64,000 nucleotides of DNA, from positions 930,001 to 994,000 of the forward strand of contig JARFXM010000011.1 in assembly GCA_029532625.1 (NCBI GenBank), given 5' to 3'. Each line of letters opens with the position of its first letter. The stretch's first letter is position 1. Source of the DNA: Lomentospora prolificans. Taxonomy: Eukaryota; Ascomycota; Sordariomycetes; Microascales; Microascaceae. A program made the translations under genes and the position numbers. The notes under the pieces are model-generated. The model had not been told where the DNA came from, searched no databases, and worked only from the letters and a program-made list of their open reading frames with translations. This document shows positions 33,397-45,903 of the stretch, piece by piece.

Positions 33397-34656
33397 CTAG
33401 GGCCGAACGTCATTAACAACTCCAGAGAGAATAAGTGGCCCCGCATTTGCATTATACAACGTGTTCGTAGGCCTACAATCGACAGGAGTCTTCAGGTCGT
33501 AGACATCCTTGCAGTCCAACGTGAGCCTCGTCACCGTGGTCGCGTAAAAGGCCTCGTCGATGTCTTCACAGCCCCAGATCTGCTCCAAAGAGATCTCGTA
33601 AGTATCCGTATTGAAGTTGACATTCGCCGGCCTCTTAGACCACACCCAGCGCTGTCCAAAATCCGATCCGAGCTCCTCCCAACCTTCAGGCGCCCACCCT
33701 TGCTCCTCGGTCACGATGACGTTGCGTCCCGTGCGGCAGCCCTGGCCGGAGGCATCCGCTGACTCCCAGTCATTGGTAAAGTCTATTCCCTTTTCGCTGG
33801 CCTCGAAGTCAAAGGTTTCAAAATAGCATTGCGTGATGGAGTCGTCGGCCAGATTTCTAAACTCAAGCGAGAGGGAAGAAACCGGATAAGTCGTGTTCTC
33901 GCCTGTCCGGTTAGTGGTGGGAAGATGCGTGAAGTCGATAATTTGCCACCCGGGGAAGTCGGCATTGCAGCCTTTGTCGTTTAGGGGGGCTACGTAGCTG
34001 GCATCCGGGCCGTCCTCTCCTTCGATGTGGCCTGTTACTTGGGCGGGACCCAGAAACACGAGGTCGCTGTCTGTGCTGTTCTTCAGCGAGCAGTGCTGCC
34101 CTCTGACCATGCACGGGCCTAGGCCGGTGCACTCCTGATCGATCTCGCAGGCGAGCGGTATCTGTGTTATTGCGGAACCCGTATACAGGAGACTAGAGCA
34201 ATGTCATGTTAGCGAGTGTCCAGCAACCGGCGTGGGGCCCGCAATGGGCACGGACCTATCATCATCGTCGCACTTCCAGCTCTGTTTGAAATAGAAATAC
34301 CCATCCAGAGCGTCAATGACCAGTTCAACCGGAGGAGCCCCTTTGATAGCCTTCTCATCGTTCGTCCAGGTTGTAAAGCACCTATCATCCTCATCGGTGA
34401 TCAAAAAGGATGATCCGGGTGGCGTCACCGTCGCGTTCAGATTACAGCTTGTAATCGAACCATCGGCCCAATTCCGAAGCGAAAACAAAAAATGAGCTTG
34501 CTCTCCTACACGCTGCAAGGCTTCGAGGTATATCACCTCCCAGCCAGGGTGGTAGCCTGTCGATGTCTCTGCACAACCGGGCCAGCTTGGCCCTGGGCTC
34601 TGCGCCTTTACGGCGAGCACGAGGGCTCCGAAGAGCGCAGCTTGGGACAATTGCAT
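33397..34656 (-). CDS. Secreted two-module protein, paralog A
   Basis: Exons 34656..34256 and 34192..33397; 398 aa. The donor is GTCCGT, the acceptor GCTCTAG. Signal peptide residues 1-18 (MQLSQAALFGALVLAVKA), then QSPGPSWPGC. Two related modules follow: one at about 37-134 (PGWEVIYLEAL, SLRNWADGSITSCNL, LDGYFYFKQSWKC) and one at about 214-345 (PGWQIIDFTHL, FRNLADDSITQCYF, TDTYEISLEQIWGC). Each starts with P-G-W, has an R-N-x-A-D-x-S-I-T-x-C core and ends in a W-x-C strand. A Cys-rich linker (CEIDQECTGLGPC) joins them. No family recognised; extracellular by signal peptide. Closely related to the gene at 36220-37460 in length, intron position and modules. Confidence 0.85.
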
Positions 34657-36219
34657 GGTATTCGAATTAGTTGCGGGGTAAATAAAAAGGAGAGGAATTG
34701 CTCGAGAAGAGCGAGAACGAGCGACAGAGAGAGGGACGGGATATTATTTTCCTTTCCCTTCGATTCGACCTATTTAGGCGAGGGCAGTTCTGGGCTTTTT
34801 ATACCCTCGCGTTATAACCCGCGGTGCCAATGCATCAATTTGATCCTTGTCCATATCCCAGGCCGAAGAAAAACAAAAGAGCTCGGTAGATTAAGCACCC
34901 CCGACTCGGGATAGTTGAAGTCAAAGCCCAACGGCACCATGGACCCGGAAAATAACGACGGAACTGAGAGAGGACAGGTACTCCGGAAGGGAGCACGGTG
35001 GTGAAAGGGTGCGGGGGGGGGGGGGCTTGAGAGCATCCGACAGCGAGGTGCGTATATATTAAGCAATCATGCTTCGCCTCTGTGGCCACACATACGCGAC
35101 GAATAGCAAGTTTTTATCGACGAATCAAGCGTCATCTGTGTTAATTTCAATCGTTTATCACGACGGCTAGATACTGCGCTGACACGGGTCTTTGCTCCCA
35201 TGTATTACTTTCTCCCTGTATGCTACCATCGCTCTCTGCTCGCGTGTGGGGTTTGGGCTTGGATAGTGCGGAGCAGCCAACTCGAGGTTATTTTGCGTCT
35301 CCCGTTCGATCCGGAAGCTTTCCACCCCTCTCTGTTTACCTTGCCGGCAAATAACAACGCGCGCCCATGGTGCCAAGGAGGATTATCCCCCCCTCCTCGC
35401 CATATTTTGCCAGTGCGGGTGTAATCGATAAGAGCGGGAAACACGGCAATGTGAGGTGACCGGCCCCCCCTTTGAGTGTTTGAACGAGTAATAGTAGTTA
35501 CGCCGTCCGGCTGCATCACGTCTTCGATCGTGTCTCACACCATGACACGGCAGAACAACTCTCCAGCGGGCGATTTACCTCCGGCCAAGATCGATAAGGC
35601 TACACCCGATGGGACGGATGCCCGCGCAATTCGTACCTACTACTAGGACAATTCCCCCTCCATTGCGGAAGCTTGCGTGCAGCATGGTCTCACATCGCGC
35701 ATTCTCGCCTCATTCTTGGCCTCCACCTATCCACCCCATGGGTGTTGCGGTGTGCTTTGCCGAATGTCAATGATGGTTATGGCCAAAAGTAAATACAAAT
35801 GTGGCGATCCCGACCCCATGGAAAAATTTGATTTGTTGCATTTTCTTGCTGCCCTGTCATCTTGTTTGACAAGGAACACTCACGTAGGTCTGATCATGGT
35901 GATATTATTAATGAAAAGCGAAGACGAGAGAGACCTAAGCTTTAGCGACGAAGATGGCTTCGCAATTGACTAGCTATCGCGGCGTATCCCCGACCCACTT
36001 CCTGGCTCATAGGTGTAGGTTGCTTAATGACGTCGGAAACTGAAGGCATATATTGGCTACTGACGCAGAAGCTCGATCTCGCAGAGAGCGAACCTGTATT
36101 ACCTATCCGTATCACAGGTCGAAATATCAAGTCGACAGCTGCAGGCGAGGGATTATCGTCAGCCATCGCTGATAGAAATTGAAGTTCTTTTGAACTCGTT
36201 CATTGTTCATTGAGAGAGA
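34657..36219. other. Intergenic between the two paralogs; G13 run
   Basis: Holds a run of 13 G at 35013-35025. Short frames only (a 74-codon minus-strand frame at 35942-36166 has no supporting feature). Confidence 0.5.
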
Positions 36220-37460
36220 TTACTTTGACGGCGGTCTCAAGAAGTCAGGCATAACTCCCTTAACTATCACGGGAGCTCCACCTGCGTTATACAGCGCAGC
36301 CTTGGGCCTACACACCGTCGGCACCATCGAGTTTCCAGTATCCTCACAATCCATGTTCAGCCTCTGAAGAACATACGCTTCAAAAACGTCGTCAACTCCG
36401 CCACACGGCCAAGTCTGCGAGATCTCCAGCTCGTACGTCCTCGTATTAAACGTGATATTCGCAGTAGAGTACCACTCCCACTGCTGCGTGACCTCGTCGC
36501 CTCCGCCTAAGAGCTTAAACCAACCCGTGACACATCCGTTGTCATAGTTGCCATCTCCGAGCGAGGCTCCCTTGTTCGCAAGCGTGATTCCGTCCTCCGC
36601 GTTTGTGATGTCGTCGCTCTTGAGATAACAGATTGTGCGCGAGCCATCGTTCAAGTTTCGTAGGTCGATCCTCGTGCTGACTGGGTCGTACGGTGATCCC
36701 TCAGGTTGCTCAGCTGGCGGCCAGAAGTTCATACTGAGAATTTGCCAACCTGCGAATTCTGTCGGGAGTGAATCGCAGTCTTCATCTTTCCCGATGGGGT
36801 AGGAAATGGTTGATGATTCTGTCGTTGCGACGACTTTTGCGGGGCCGAGGAAGATGCGTGGTGCGCCGATGATGAACAGGTCCTCTGGTTGACACAGCGT
36901 CTGTTCACCCTCGCGGCCGACCGCGCAGCCATATTGGAATCCGTGTGTGGCCTTCCCCGTGTATTCAATTCTGGAATAATCAGCAGGGCCTTCTCCTGAA
37001 GAACTTATGAACTAATAACATACCCGTCGCTACCAGAATCACCGCATACCCAACCCTGCTCGATTGTCAATTCACCTGATGCAATATCGAACTGTACCTG
37101 TGCGGTCTCAGTTATTGCCCTTGGAGTTTCTTCTTCACGCTCGGACCAGTAGGTAGTGCAAGTTCCATCGCTATTATCGAGAACAATGGTGTCTGCATCC
37201 GGAGCGGTGTCATCCGCAAATAGCTCTCGAGACAGGTTGCATTCTGTACGTGAGCCATCAGCAGCATTCTGCACCCTGAAGCGGATGGACGCATTTGTAT
37301 AGCGGCCGTCAGGCGGTAGGAAGGCGAGGTCGAGGATCTCCCATCCGGGATGGTGTGTCGTAGACGTTATCGTGCATCGTGGCCAGTCCGGGCCAGGGCT
37401 CTGGGCCGAAGCAAGCACCACAAACGCGACCCAAATGAGAGTAGATTTCACGACGGCCAT
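36220..37460 (-). CDS. Secreted two-module protein, paralog B
   Basis: Exons 37460..37024 and 36970..36220; 395 aa. Donor GTATGT, acceptor ATTATTCCAG, phase 2 as in paralog A and at the same place, just after the first module. Signal peptide MAVVKSTLIWVAFVVLASA, then QSPGPDWPRC as in A. Module 1, about 38-146: PGWEILDLAFLPP, FRVQNAADGSRTECNL, SGELTIEQGWVCG. Module 2, about 219-345: AGWQILSMNFWPP, DLRNLNDGSRTICYL, TRTYELEISQTWPCG. The linker carries YTGKATHGFQYGCA and LFIIGAPRIFLGPAKV, matching LYTGSA and LVFLGPAQV in A. Function unknown. The two genes are neighbours in the same orientation and clearly a tandem duplication, now quite diverged. Confidence 0.87.
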
Positions 37461-38246
37461 TGTAGAAAGCTTGGATGGAGTGAGAACGAATGACGAGAAG
37501 GAAAAAGGAAATCACTATGGGTGCCATCGCAAATCAGCAGGAAAGTGCAACTCTGGGACTTTTATCGTCCAGGAACGATCGCCTTGGCAAGTTCAAGTTC
37601 AGCCCTCATTTCAATTGCTGCAATTCATCTATCCATCAGACATCTGACCTAGGTCCCGCTGCGGATGCAGATACGATGTAAGCCCTACATCACCAAGGAT
37701 CACCTGGCGTTGCCTTCTGCAATTCCGGCAAAATGGGAGGTTCGACAGAGTAGGGCGCCACTGGCCGAGCCGTGCATTCAACTCGATTGATTGGACCAAG
37801 GCAAGGAACTCGGCCGCTCGTGATTAGTAGTGTTGATTAAAAGAGCTGCGTCTTGCAGGATCCTTCAGTCTGCGGTTAGTATTTGTAGCGCGCTAATGAG
37901 CGTGACTTAAGAGTTAGACGACGACGCTTGGTTACGCAGCCCGGTTGTTAGACGGAAACATATATAGTTTGAGGTCGTACCAGTAGCTGCAAATCATCCA
38001 ATTTCATATTTGAAACAATATGAAGAGATCAATTCCGCGCGGCAACTGCAGTCAGATTCTCGAGGGGTATGTGCGCTCTCTATTAGATTGTGCTCCTTGT
38101 AATAATACCCAGCCAGATCTATCGTCTATGAATTATGCAAGTGTATTCCTCACCGTCTTTTCCAAAATCTGAGGAGGTATCCCTGAGTATCGCGACAGGT
38201 TCAAACTCTTGCCCAGAAGTGCCAAATTGTAAGGACCCGCATACCT
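37461..38246. other. Intergenic, no gene seen
   Basis: Promoter of paralog B and 3' flank of the DUF1275 gene; short frames only. Confidence 0.5.
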
Positions 38247-39188
38247 CTAGTCATCGAACGAGCTTGGATCTGCCGGCCAGATGAGCCATGACAAAACAAT
38301 AAAACACTTCAGAATAGCCGCTGTCCACAGGGCCCCCACAATGCCAATGTCCAAATGTCTGTACAACCCTCCAAAAAGAGCTCCAATAAGCAGCAAAAGC
38401 GGCGCGGCAAGTCGCCGGTTCCGCTCGCTATTGCGGAGAGAGAAGAGCTCGGCATCGGAAAACAAATCGCAGTAGATACTCGTCAGCACAACGCTCGTCA
38501 GGCTGTTAAACTTGAGAGCCCTGCTTGTGACGGCTTGGCCGCAGCTCTGGAAAGAGACGAGTGCGATGGGAAGGAGGTCACTCCATTTGATCTCTTCCGC
38601 GCTTGGCTCGGGTCCTAGTGTGACGGCGAGGGCCGCCACGATGGTGATGAGCATCTGGACTGCAAAGGAGGCGCACAAAACCCAGCGGCGCTTGGGAGAG
38701 AAGAAGCGGTGGAAGCGAGAGAAAATGAATGAGCCCACGCAGAAGGATGCGACGGACACGCCAGACTTGATCCATCGCGTTGACTCATGTGGATGGACGA
38801 CACCGAGGCCGAGATATACAGTGTTCCCTAAACGGGTTCATCGTCAGTAAAGCTACTTATCGGAGAGTAGCTCTCAAATTCCAGACAAGATCCTACCTGT
38901 TTGCATAGAGACGAAAGAATTCCATGTGCTGATAGACTGACTGTCGAGAAGCCCAGTAATAACGTAGCACAATAAAAGAATAAGATCGCCCCTTTTGCGG
39001 TCAACATCGGCCGTCAGCCATTTTCGCCATCGAGGGATTTTCGCTGCATGGGGTAATAACGCTTCGTCCCTTTCCCTTTCTCTTGGCGTGGCACCGTTGC
39101 CGTTCGGCGCTGAAGAATTTGTTGTGCCGTAAGGCGTCATTTTCCGAGTTTCTGCACCCGTTGTTGGTGCTTCTAGTGTTGATCCCAT
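38247..39188 (-). CDS. DUF1275 (YoaK-type) membrane protein
   Basis: Exons 39188..38897 and 38827..38247; 290 aa. The phase-1 splice rebuilds the family signature FVSMQTGNTVYLGLG, which spans the junction. A hydrophilic N-tail of about 60 residues is followed by LILLLCYVITGLLDSQS, ASFCVGSFIFSRFHRFF, VQMLITIVAALAVTLG, then AVTSRALKFNSLTSVVLTSI (conserved DUF1275 region) and two C-terminal helices. About six membrane segments, PF06912. The biochemical role of the family is unknown; fungal copies are common. No obvious operational link to its neighbours. Confidence 0.9.
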
Positions 39189-40196
39189 CTTAGTAGGTGG
39201 GTTTACGGCCGTGAACGTGTGTTTACAAGAGAAGTGGGATTTTAGGAAGAAGGAAAGAGGGAAAATTCCTTACCTGCGCCTTGTCTGATCGGAGATGATG
39301 CAAGCAAATCTCTTGGAACCCAGACCAGAATCCCTCCCACCAGCCAGGCTTGGAACGAGTCACAAGTTGGACCGGCCAGCCTGCATTTTAAATTATAGCA
39401 TGATTGACGCTAAAAAGTTGTTACGTCAGGCTGGAATAAATCCAATATCCGAATTTTACCCTTTGGCTTCTGGGCGTTCTATATCTATTGTTTTATTGGC
39501 TAGCGCGCATGGCTAGGCCAGCAATCCTGGACTGGGAATAGCGGCTTTTTGCTTGGGGTTGTTTTCGTCCGACTGGAGTGCCAAGCTCCTAATCTCCTCT
39601 AAAATGCCGGGATCCAGAAATAAGGCTTGGCCGGAAGGGAAGAGTGGATCAGTCACGACGAGACTATTTCTAAACTAAGAATTTGTGATTCGTTTGCGTG
39701 AGCTTCCTGCGGTTTGAGGTTATCTTCATACTATCGCGCTTCGGAAACCTTGTCTTACGGTTGACGACCAGAACCAGCTCGCTCGTCTTCCCTAAAAGCA
39801 TCGCGATAGTCCGGGCTCCAAAGCGACAAGCGACGTTGTCCGCTGCTACCTGGCAAGTCCCTGCGAGCACCACGGTTCCGTAGAGTTGCAGGTTATTTCT
39901 CACTTTGGGTTGTTCTACGACCATAGACTCTGTCAGGTACCCCAGGATAGTAGTCATTCTATAATAAAGGCGCCGTATATATTCAACTTTTCTGGTCGAG
40001 GCAGCCCTTGGCACCCTGGCGGTCACACTCCTTTCAGTTCGGGAATCAACTCTTAATCTGGCCCTAGGGATGCATCAAAGAAGGAGCGATTGCTCAAAGT
40101 TTTCAACATAGGTTTAACAAATCCAGCGAGCAACAATGAACTCGGAAAGTTAAAACTGTCATAATTTAGGTGGAAGTAGAAGAACCGTACATAAAT
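39189..40196. other. Intergenic, no gene seen
   Basis: Short frames only; 3' flank of the CYP505 gene. Confidence 0.5.
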
Positions 40197-43100
40197 TTAA
40201 TCAAACACGTCCATCACATAGCGAATATTCCTCAACGAATCGAACCACTTCTCGGCATCCTGATCACACTTGCCTCCCTTCACCTCCTTAATATACTCCT
40301 CCCGCATCCTCACACAAACATCCCTAACCTCATCCGACACCTTCCTCGCACCGCAAACGAACACCTTGGCCCCTTTCGCCCACATAGGAATCACATCCTT
40401 CCTATCCGCCCACAGCCTATCCTGCACGTGTCTCGCACCGTTGCTCTCCTCACTCTTCTGACTGTACGCCCTCCTTACTTCCACGGCGCCTAGCTTCTCC
40501 CACTCGTCGAACTGCTCCCTGTAGAGGTCGTCGTCGTCCGGGGAGCGGCATCCGAAGAAGAGCATGGCGGGGGCGAGCTTACGACCGCTGCGAATCATGG
40601 TGGCGCGCTCTTGGATGAAGCCCTTGAAGGGCGCGAGGCCGGTGCCGGCGCAGATGCAGATGATTGGGGTTTCTTCCGGGTTAGGGGGCATGGCGAAGGG
40701 GGCGGGGGGAGGGCCGGACTGCCACGGCGAGGTGATCGCCGACCGAAAGGGAGGAGAGGTAGGACGAGGCGACGCCAAAGAATGAGCCTTGGCCGGAGAG
40801 GGAGGGAGCATTTACAACCGAGTAGGTGAGGGTTACGTGGTCTGGGTTCCAGAGCGGAGAAGAAGAAATCGAGCTGTAGAGATGTTAGTGAGGGATCAGA
40901 CAGAGTGAATAAAAGAAAAATACGTACTATTGGCGGATGCGCATAGGAGGCATCATGGCAAGGAAAGTACCAATGTCGAGGTCGATGGCGGGGAATCGCT
41001 CGAGGAGATCAAGTACCGAGCACCGCTTTTCGGTGACATCCTCATTGTAGCCATCGTTGGCGAGACGATTCAACTCGTCCTTGGTCTTTGCATCTGCAGC
41101 TGCGTCGACGAGACCAAGAATATTCTGTTCCAGTTAGTAATTACATATCATCAAATACACGTTTGTCCAAAGGTTCACTCACCCTCTTAGTTGCGGGTTG
41201 GGCCAGCTCGACGTATGAGCCAAGAACATGGTGCGCGGGGACCGAGGTATTCACAGGCAACGAGGTATGAATATCCGACTTGATAACCAAGTGCGCATCC
41301 CAAGGGAGCTGGAACCTCCTCAAAACCCTTCGTACAGTCTCTTCGGGGTTGATAGGAAGGACAGCAAGGTAATCACCAGCCGAGTAAGTCATGCCCTCCG
41401 GGAGCTTGATCTCGATATGCTTCTTGACCTGCTTTCCTGTCGTCAAGGTCTTTGTCTCAATGACTACCGCCTCCTTAACGTCTTGCCTGAGGGCAGAGGT
41501 CCTGGGGTTAAGAACCTGGACCTTCATTCCGGAGCTTGGCGCGGCCTCCGAGTCTGTCGTCTTGAACTGTTCCTTGAGCGAAGGCCAGAGACATTCGTCC
41601 TCCCACGCCTCAAAGTCGGTAAAAGTGGCGGCGTTAGAGACATCGGACAGTCCAGTCTTGGCCACTCGGGTAGCACCGCACTCCTCAAGTCTAGCGTCGA
41701 CAAGCTTGGGGATGCGGTGGAAAGTCTGTGTCCAGTCCCTGTGGCCACAGCCAAAGACGGTATACGAGACACCGCTCAGCACTGACTTATCCTTGAGACC
41801 TTCCAACCAGGCCACAAAGTGACCTGCGTTGTCGGGAGGTTGACCTTCATAAGATGAGGTGATAATAACGACCGGTTGTCCCTTGGGTAGTTTGCCGTTG
41901 GCGCTGTCTAGGCAGTCAATTTTGTTGACACTGAACCCATGAGTTGAGGCATCGGCAGCCACACGTTGGGCGAGAGCCTCGCAAGTTCCACTGTTAGAAC
42001 CGTAGAGGATCGTCATAGGAACGCCATCCCCAGAACGGCCGCTCGCAGCATCGTTATTAGCATGGTCATTTGCGGGGCCAATTGCCCCCTTTGCCTTGGT
42101 CTCCTCCCCCTTACCAGCAAGTCGTTGTTCTAGGGTAGTAGGCGTGAGGCCATCCCTCAAGATGGCGCGGAAGTGCATATCCGCAGGTTTGATAGTCAAC
42201 GTCTGCTTGATGCCAAATGTGTAATTGGGATCGAGCACAAAGTTGAAGTTCTGCAAGAGCATGGCCAAGACAAGGAGAGCTTCTTGCCAAGCAAACGGCC
42301 GACCAATGCAGGCCCTCATACCATTGCCGAAGGGTTTCCAGCAGTTAGGGAACTCCTCGTTCAGGCGGTTGAAATTGTCGTCGAGCATGCGCTCGGGCTT
42401 GAATTCGTTGGCGTCATCGCCGAAGACGGCAGGATCAACGTGCGATTTGGATAAAAGATTGATGATGGCTTCGCCTTTCTTGACGGGATATTTACCGAGG
42501 AGTAAAGTATCTTCCTTTGCCTCGACACCAAACATGGGAATAGGAGAATTGACTCTCAGCGTCTCGCGCAGGACGGCGTTGAGATAGGGAAGCTTGGAGA
42601 GGTGGTCAACAGTAATAGGGCCCTTGCCGACGACATTGTCTACTTCCTGCTGGGCCTTGTTGTAGGCTTCGGGGTGCTTGAGGAGCTGGTAGAAGGCAAA
42701 AGACAGAGTACCAGAGGTTGTCTCGTGCCCCGCAATGAGGAAAGTGATGAGGTTATCCATAATGGAGTCATCGGTCATGCGACGGCCCGTCTTGGGATCC
42801 ACGCCATTAAGCATAGCGGTGAGCAGGTCCTTACGATCGCTCTTCTCGGCCCTGCGCGCATCGAGGACGGATTGCGCGGTGCTACGGAGGACTTGGATGT
42901 CCTGGTCGAATTTCTGGTCCTGCGCCCTGTACAGGAGGGAAGGAAGCGGAAGTCGCTGGGCGCGGGCGCCCGCCGCTTTTAGAAAGTCGCCCATGGCCTC
43001 GATGAAGGGATGCATCTCGGGCGAATAATAGCTGTTGAACCTGAAATCCATGGAGCACAGCGCAATGGTGTCGAGGGTCAACCGCGTAAAGTCGTCGGTG

Positions 43101-43670
43101 ACCATGATTGGGGTGTTTGGGCCGTACCGCGCCCACTTCATGGCGAGCTGGGTCGCGATGTCGTGCATCTCGGGGTACATGTTGCGAATGGAGAGCGGCC
43201 CGAAGGCGGGCATGAGGATGCGGTGGGCGACGGCCCAGTCCTCGGAGCCGTTGTATGCCGTAAATAGGCCATCGTGGACGCCGTGCCGAACTTCCTGTTA
43301 TTCGCGTCATGATTAGTTGTCACGAAAAAGGACGAGTGGGCAGTTGGGAGGGGGATTATTACCTTGAGAGCGGCGCTGATGGTTTTTTGGAATCGCTTTT
43401 CGTCGCAAGTTTCGTTGACGAGTTCGCGTGTGGAGACGACGACGATTGTCCTGTTGGGCAATCGTAGTCGATAAATTTCACCTGTTTTAATGTTAGAAGC
43501 TAGAGTTCAAGCATTGTTATTACGCCAGACACGCCAAACCCACCAAACTGGTTGGAGAGAGAAAGCATCGACCCGAGCGGGAAGTTTGGGTCGATGGCCC
43601 CGATGTTTCCCAATATGGGAAGACCCTGGGGCTCCGGGATGGGAACTGTTTCTTGTGCACGTTCAGACAT
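40197..43670 (-). CDS. CYP505 self-sufficient P450:reductase fusion, with a 1-nt frameshift
   Basis: Exons 43670..43544, 43481..43363, 43294..41183, 41124..40928, 40873..40197. The coding sum is 3232 nt, one base more than 1077 codons. P450 part: I-helix AGHETTS (270-276), ETLR (326-329) and heme loop PFGNGMRACIGRP (Cys411). Then the FMN domain (ILYGSNSGT, about 511), the FAD part (MRIRQYSISSSPLWN across the last intron) and the NADPH part (GTGLAPFKGF, VFVCGARKV). In the last exon the upstream frame ends AVAVRPSP and the downstream frame resumes APFAMPPNPEETP, so one extra base lies in the C6 run (plus-strand G run 40704-40709). Characterised CYP505 enzymes (P450foxy) hydroxylate fatty acids near the omega end using NADPH. 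If the extra base is real, the NADPH-binding end is lost. TATATATA at 43752-43759. Confidence 0.93.
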
Positions 43671-44748
43671 TGTGTGATTGTGTGGCGGACTGACACAAAA
43701 GATTTGAGGAGCGGAGATGGGGCATCGACAACGACGTCACGGAAGCATGTCTATATATAATCCCCACTCTAGGTACAAATCGTGGCAAAAGCAAGCAAAA
43801 CATCCGAAAGCTCGCTGCTTGGGTCCAGGCCTCAGCCGCTGACCAGAAAAAAAAAAGAAACAACCCGAAAGAGCTTCACAAGCCGGGGCCCACATGGGCT
43901 GCGTCATGTTGCATCCCGAAGGGAAGCGAGACTAAGTTCCATCAGTCCGTGGCCCACGACGGCGTCTCTGGGCGGCCGCGACTACTAGGGGCGGAAAGGG
44001 GTCTAGGTCGGGAGTCTAACCTCCGTGGCGCCGATGGTGGCTCGTGTGAGAGCCCGCGAACACCTACGGAGTCGGGCTAACTATTCAGACCATCTCGACA
44101 CAGGCAAGACGGGACCTGCCTAAAGTTTGAAAGCTCCAATTAGGGACCAGATTATGTTCTCTGGGCAGGCATACAGTGGCTATACATGACGCGGTCTCAC
44201 ATGGTGGCTTGGGTCTCAGGTCGTCTCACTCGTTTTGGACAGTTCAATTATCGGAGTCCAGCATAGCGTAGAGCGGGATCCGGAACCAATGTTTTTTTTT
44301 TACAGGAGGATGGAAGTGGCCAGAAAATCTGGCATATTCCACATGGCTCGGTAGCGCTCAGCTCGGCCGCACGTGAAGAGGAAAGGCGGAAGAGTTTGCC
44401 AGGTGATCGATCAGGAATTTAAACCGGGTGAAATCCGGTCGGGCCTCCTTTGAAGCGAGGTACTGGTGAGATGGAGGCCATTTCGGACTTTATTGAGCTG
44501 GGCCTTCCCTGTTCTTTCGGAGATTAGTAATCCATGCAGCGCACGCCTGAAAAGTTGCCGAGGCATCTTCGGACAAGGCGACGCTTTTCCTGCAGTTTCT
44601 GGAGCTCCCATTAAATCATCAGGCCTTCATTAATGCATCTCACCCCGCCATCCCAGCACAATGACATAGCTCCATACTTGTAAAACTCCAATTCGCCGAA
44701 TTACGCTGTAATAATTTAAAGAAGGGGAAAATAGGAAGGACACCAACC
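43671..44748. other. Divergent promoter region, CYP505 and SDR
   Basis: The CYP505 gene (minus) and the SDR gene (plus) diverge from this 1.1 kb. TATATATA at 43752-43759 is 81 bp upstream of the CYP505 start. No gene seen. Confidence 0.5.
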
Positions 44749-45903
44749 ATGACCTACACCGAAACGCCCGTTGCACTCGTCGTGGGGGCATCCCGCGGAA
44801 TAGGCCGCCAAATAGCAGTTGACTTGGCCAAGCACGGCTACAGAGGTTAGCCATTCCCAATACAAAAATAATAAAAGATAGTTAAGAAAAATAGCGGCGC
44901 GCTGGGGCCTTCTGGATCATGAACAAATCTGCTGATGCTCCAACCTATTAGTCGCCGTTGCCGCCAAGAGTACGTCTGACGCGTCCTCAACCACGCCCTT
45001 CCCGCCCGACCCGAATTCATCCAAGTCGACCATCAACACGGTTGAACGGGAGATTCGAGAGGCTGGTGGTGAGGCGCTGGCCGTTCCTGTAGATACGAGA
45101 AACTATGAAAGCATCCAGGAGATGCTAGCGACGGTCGTGGGGAAGTACGGGCGGGTCGATGTGATCGTGTATAATTCCGGGGCCATCTGGTGGTCTTCGG
45201 TAGAGAAGACGCCCATGAAGCGGTTTCAGCTGATGCAGAGGGTGAATATTGAGGGTTTGTACGGAACTGTGCAGGCTTCACTGCCGTATTTCGCGAAGAA
45301 TGGCTGGAAGGGGCGACTTATCGTCGTCAGCCCCCCCATCTACCAGCGCTTCTTCAGAGGAAAGACGGCGTATGCTATGGGTAAGGTCGGTATGTCAGTT
45401 TTGACCAAGGGATTGGCCATGGACTGGAAGAGAGAGGGAAAGAACGACATGGCAATTACGAGCATCTGGCCGGCAGTGGTAGGTGCCTTCATAATATATC
45501 TCGCACACCAAGGAATACGATTTACTCACAACTATTATAGGCTATCCAATCCGCGGCGACGCCCGATCCGGAAATCCAAAATGACCTGAGGAAAGCGGTC
45601 AGTATACGCGCACTAGCATCCTTAACAGTCTTACCAAATATCACTAACCCACTGCAGACCATCTTTTCTGATGCAATCCTGGAGATGCTGAGAACACCGG
45701 CCCTCGAGATAAGCGGCCGCCTTGAGCTCGACGAAGACTTCCTTAGGTCAAGGGGCTTCACAGACTTTTCGAAGTATAGCCTTGTGCCCGGAACTAACCC
45801 GAGGAGAATCATGCCAGAAAAACTCCCCGATTTGACGGTTGCGGAAGAAGATGACGAGGGTGTGCGCATGGATAGTACCAAGAGGGTCATACCCAAGATT
45901 TGA
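44749..45903 (+). CDS. Short-chain dehydrogenase/reductase
   Basis: Exons 44749..44845, 44952..45478, 45541..45597, 45658..45903; 308 aa. Classical SDR features: cofactor loop VVGASRGIG (residues 11-19), an AVAAKS basic patch after beta-2 (suggesting NADP preference), VDTRNYES after beta-3, VIVYNSGAI in place of NAG, VVSPP with the catalytic Ser, and Tyr173-xxx-Lys177 in YAMGKVG. The third exon is only 19 codons. The C-terminus is extended (about 80 residues beyond the core) and acidic. It resembles HSDL2-like or cytosolic SDRs; substrate unknown. It diverges from CYP505 and converges on the DgoD-type dehydratase. Confidence 0.9.

Noticed and set aside
39911..39930. 5S-rRNA-like start CTACGACCATAGACTC
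   Set aside because: The match to the 5S 5' end stops after about nine bases and the internal control region is missing.
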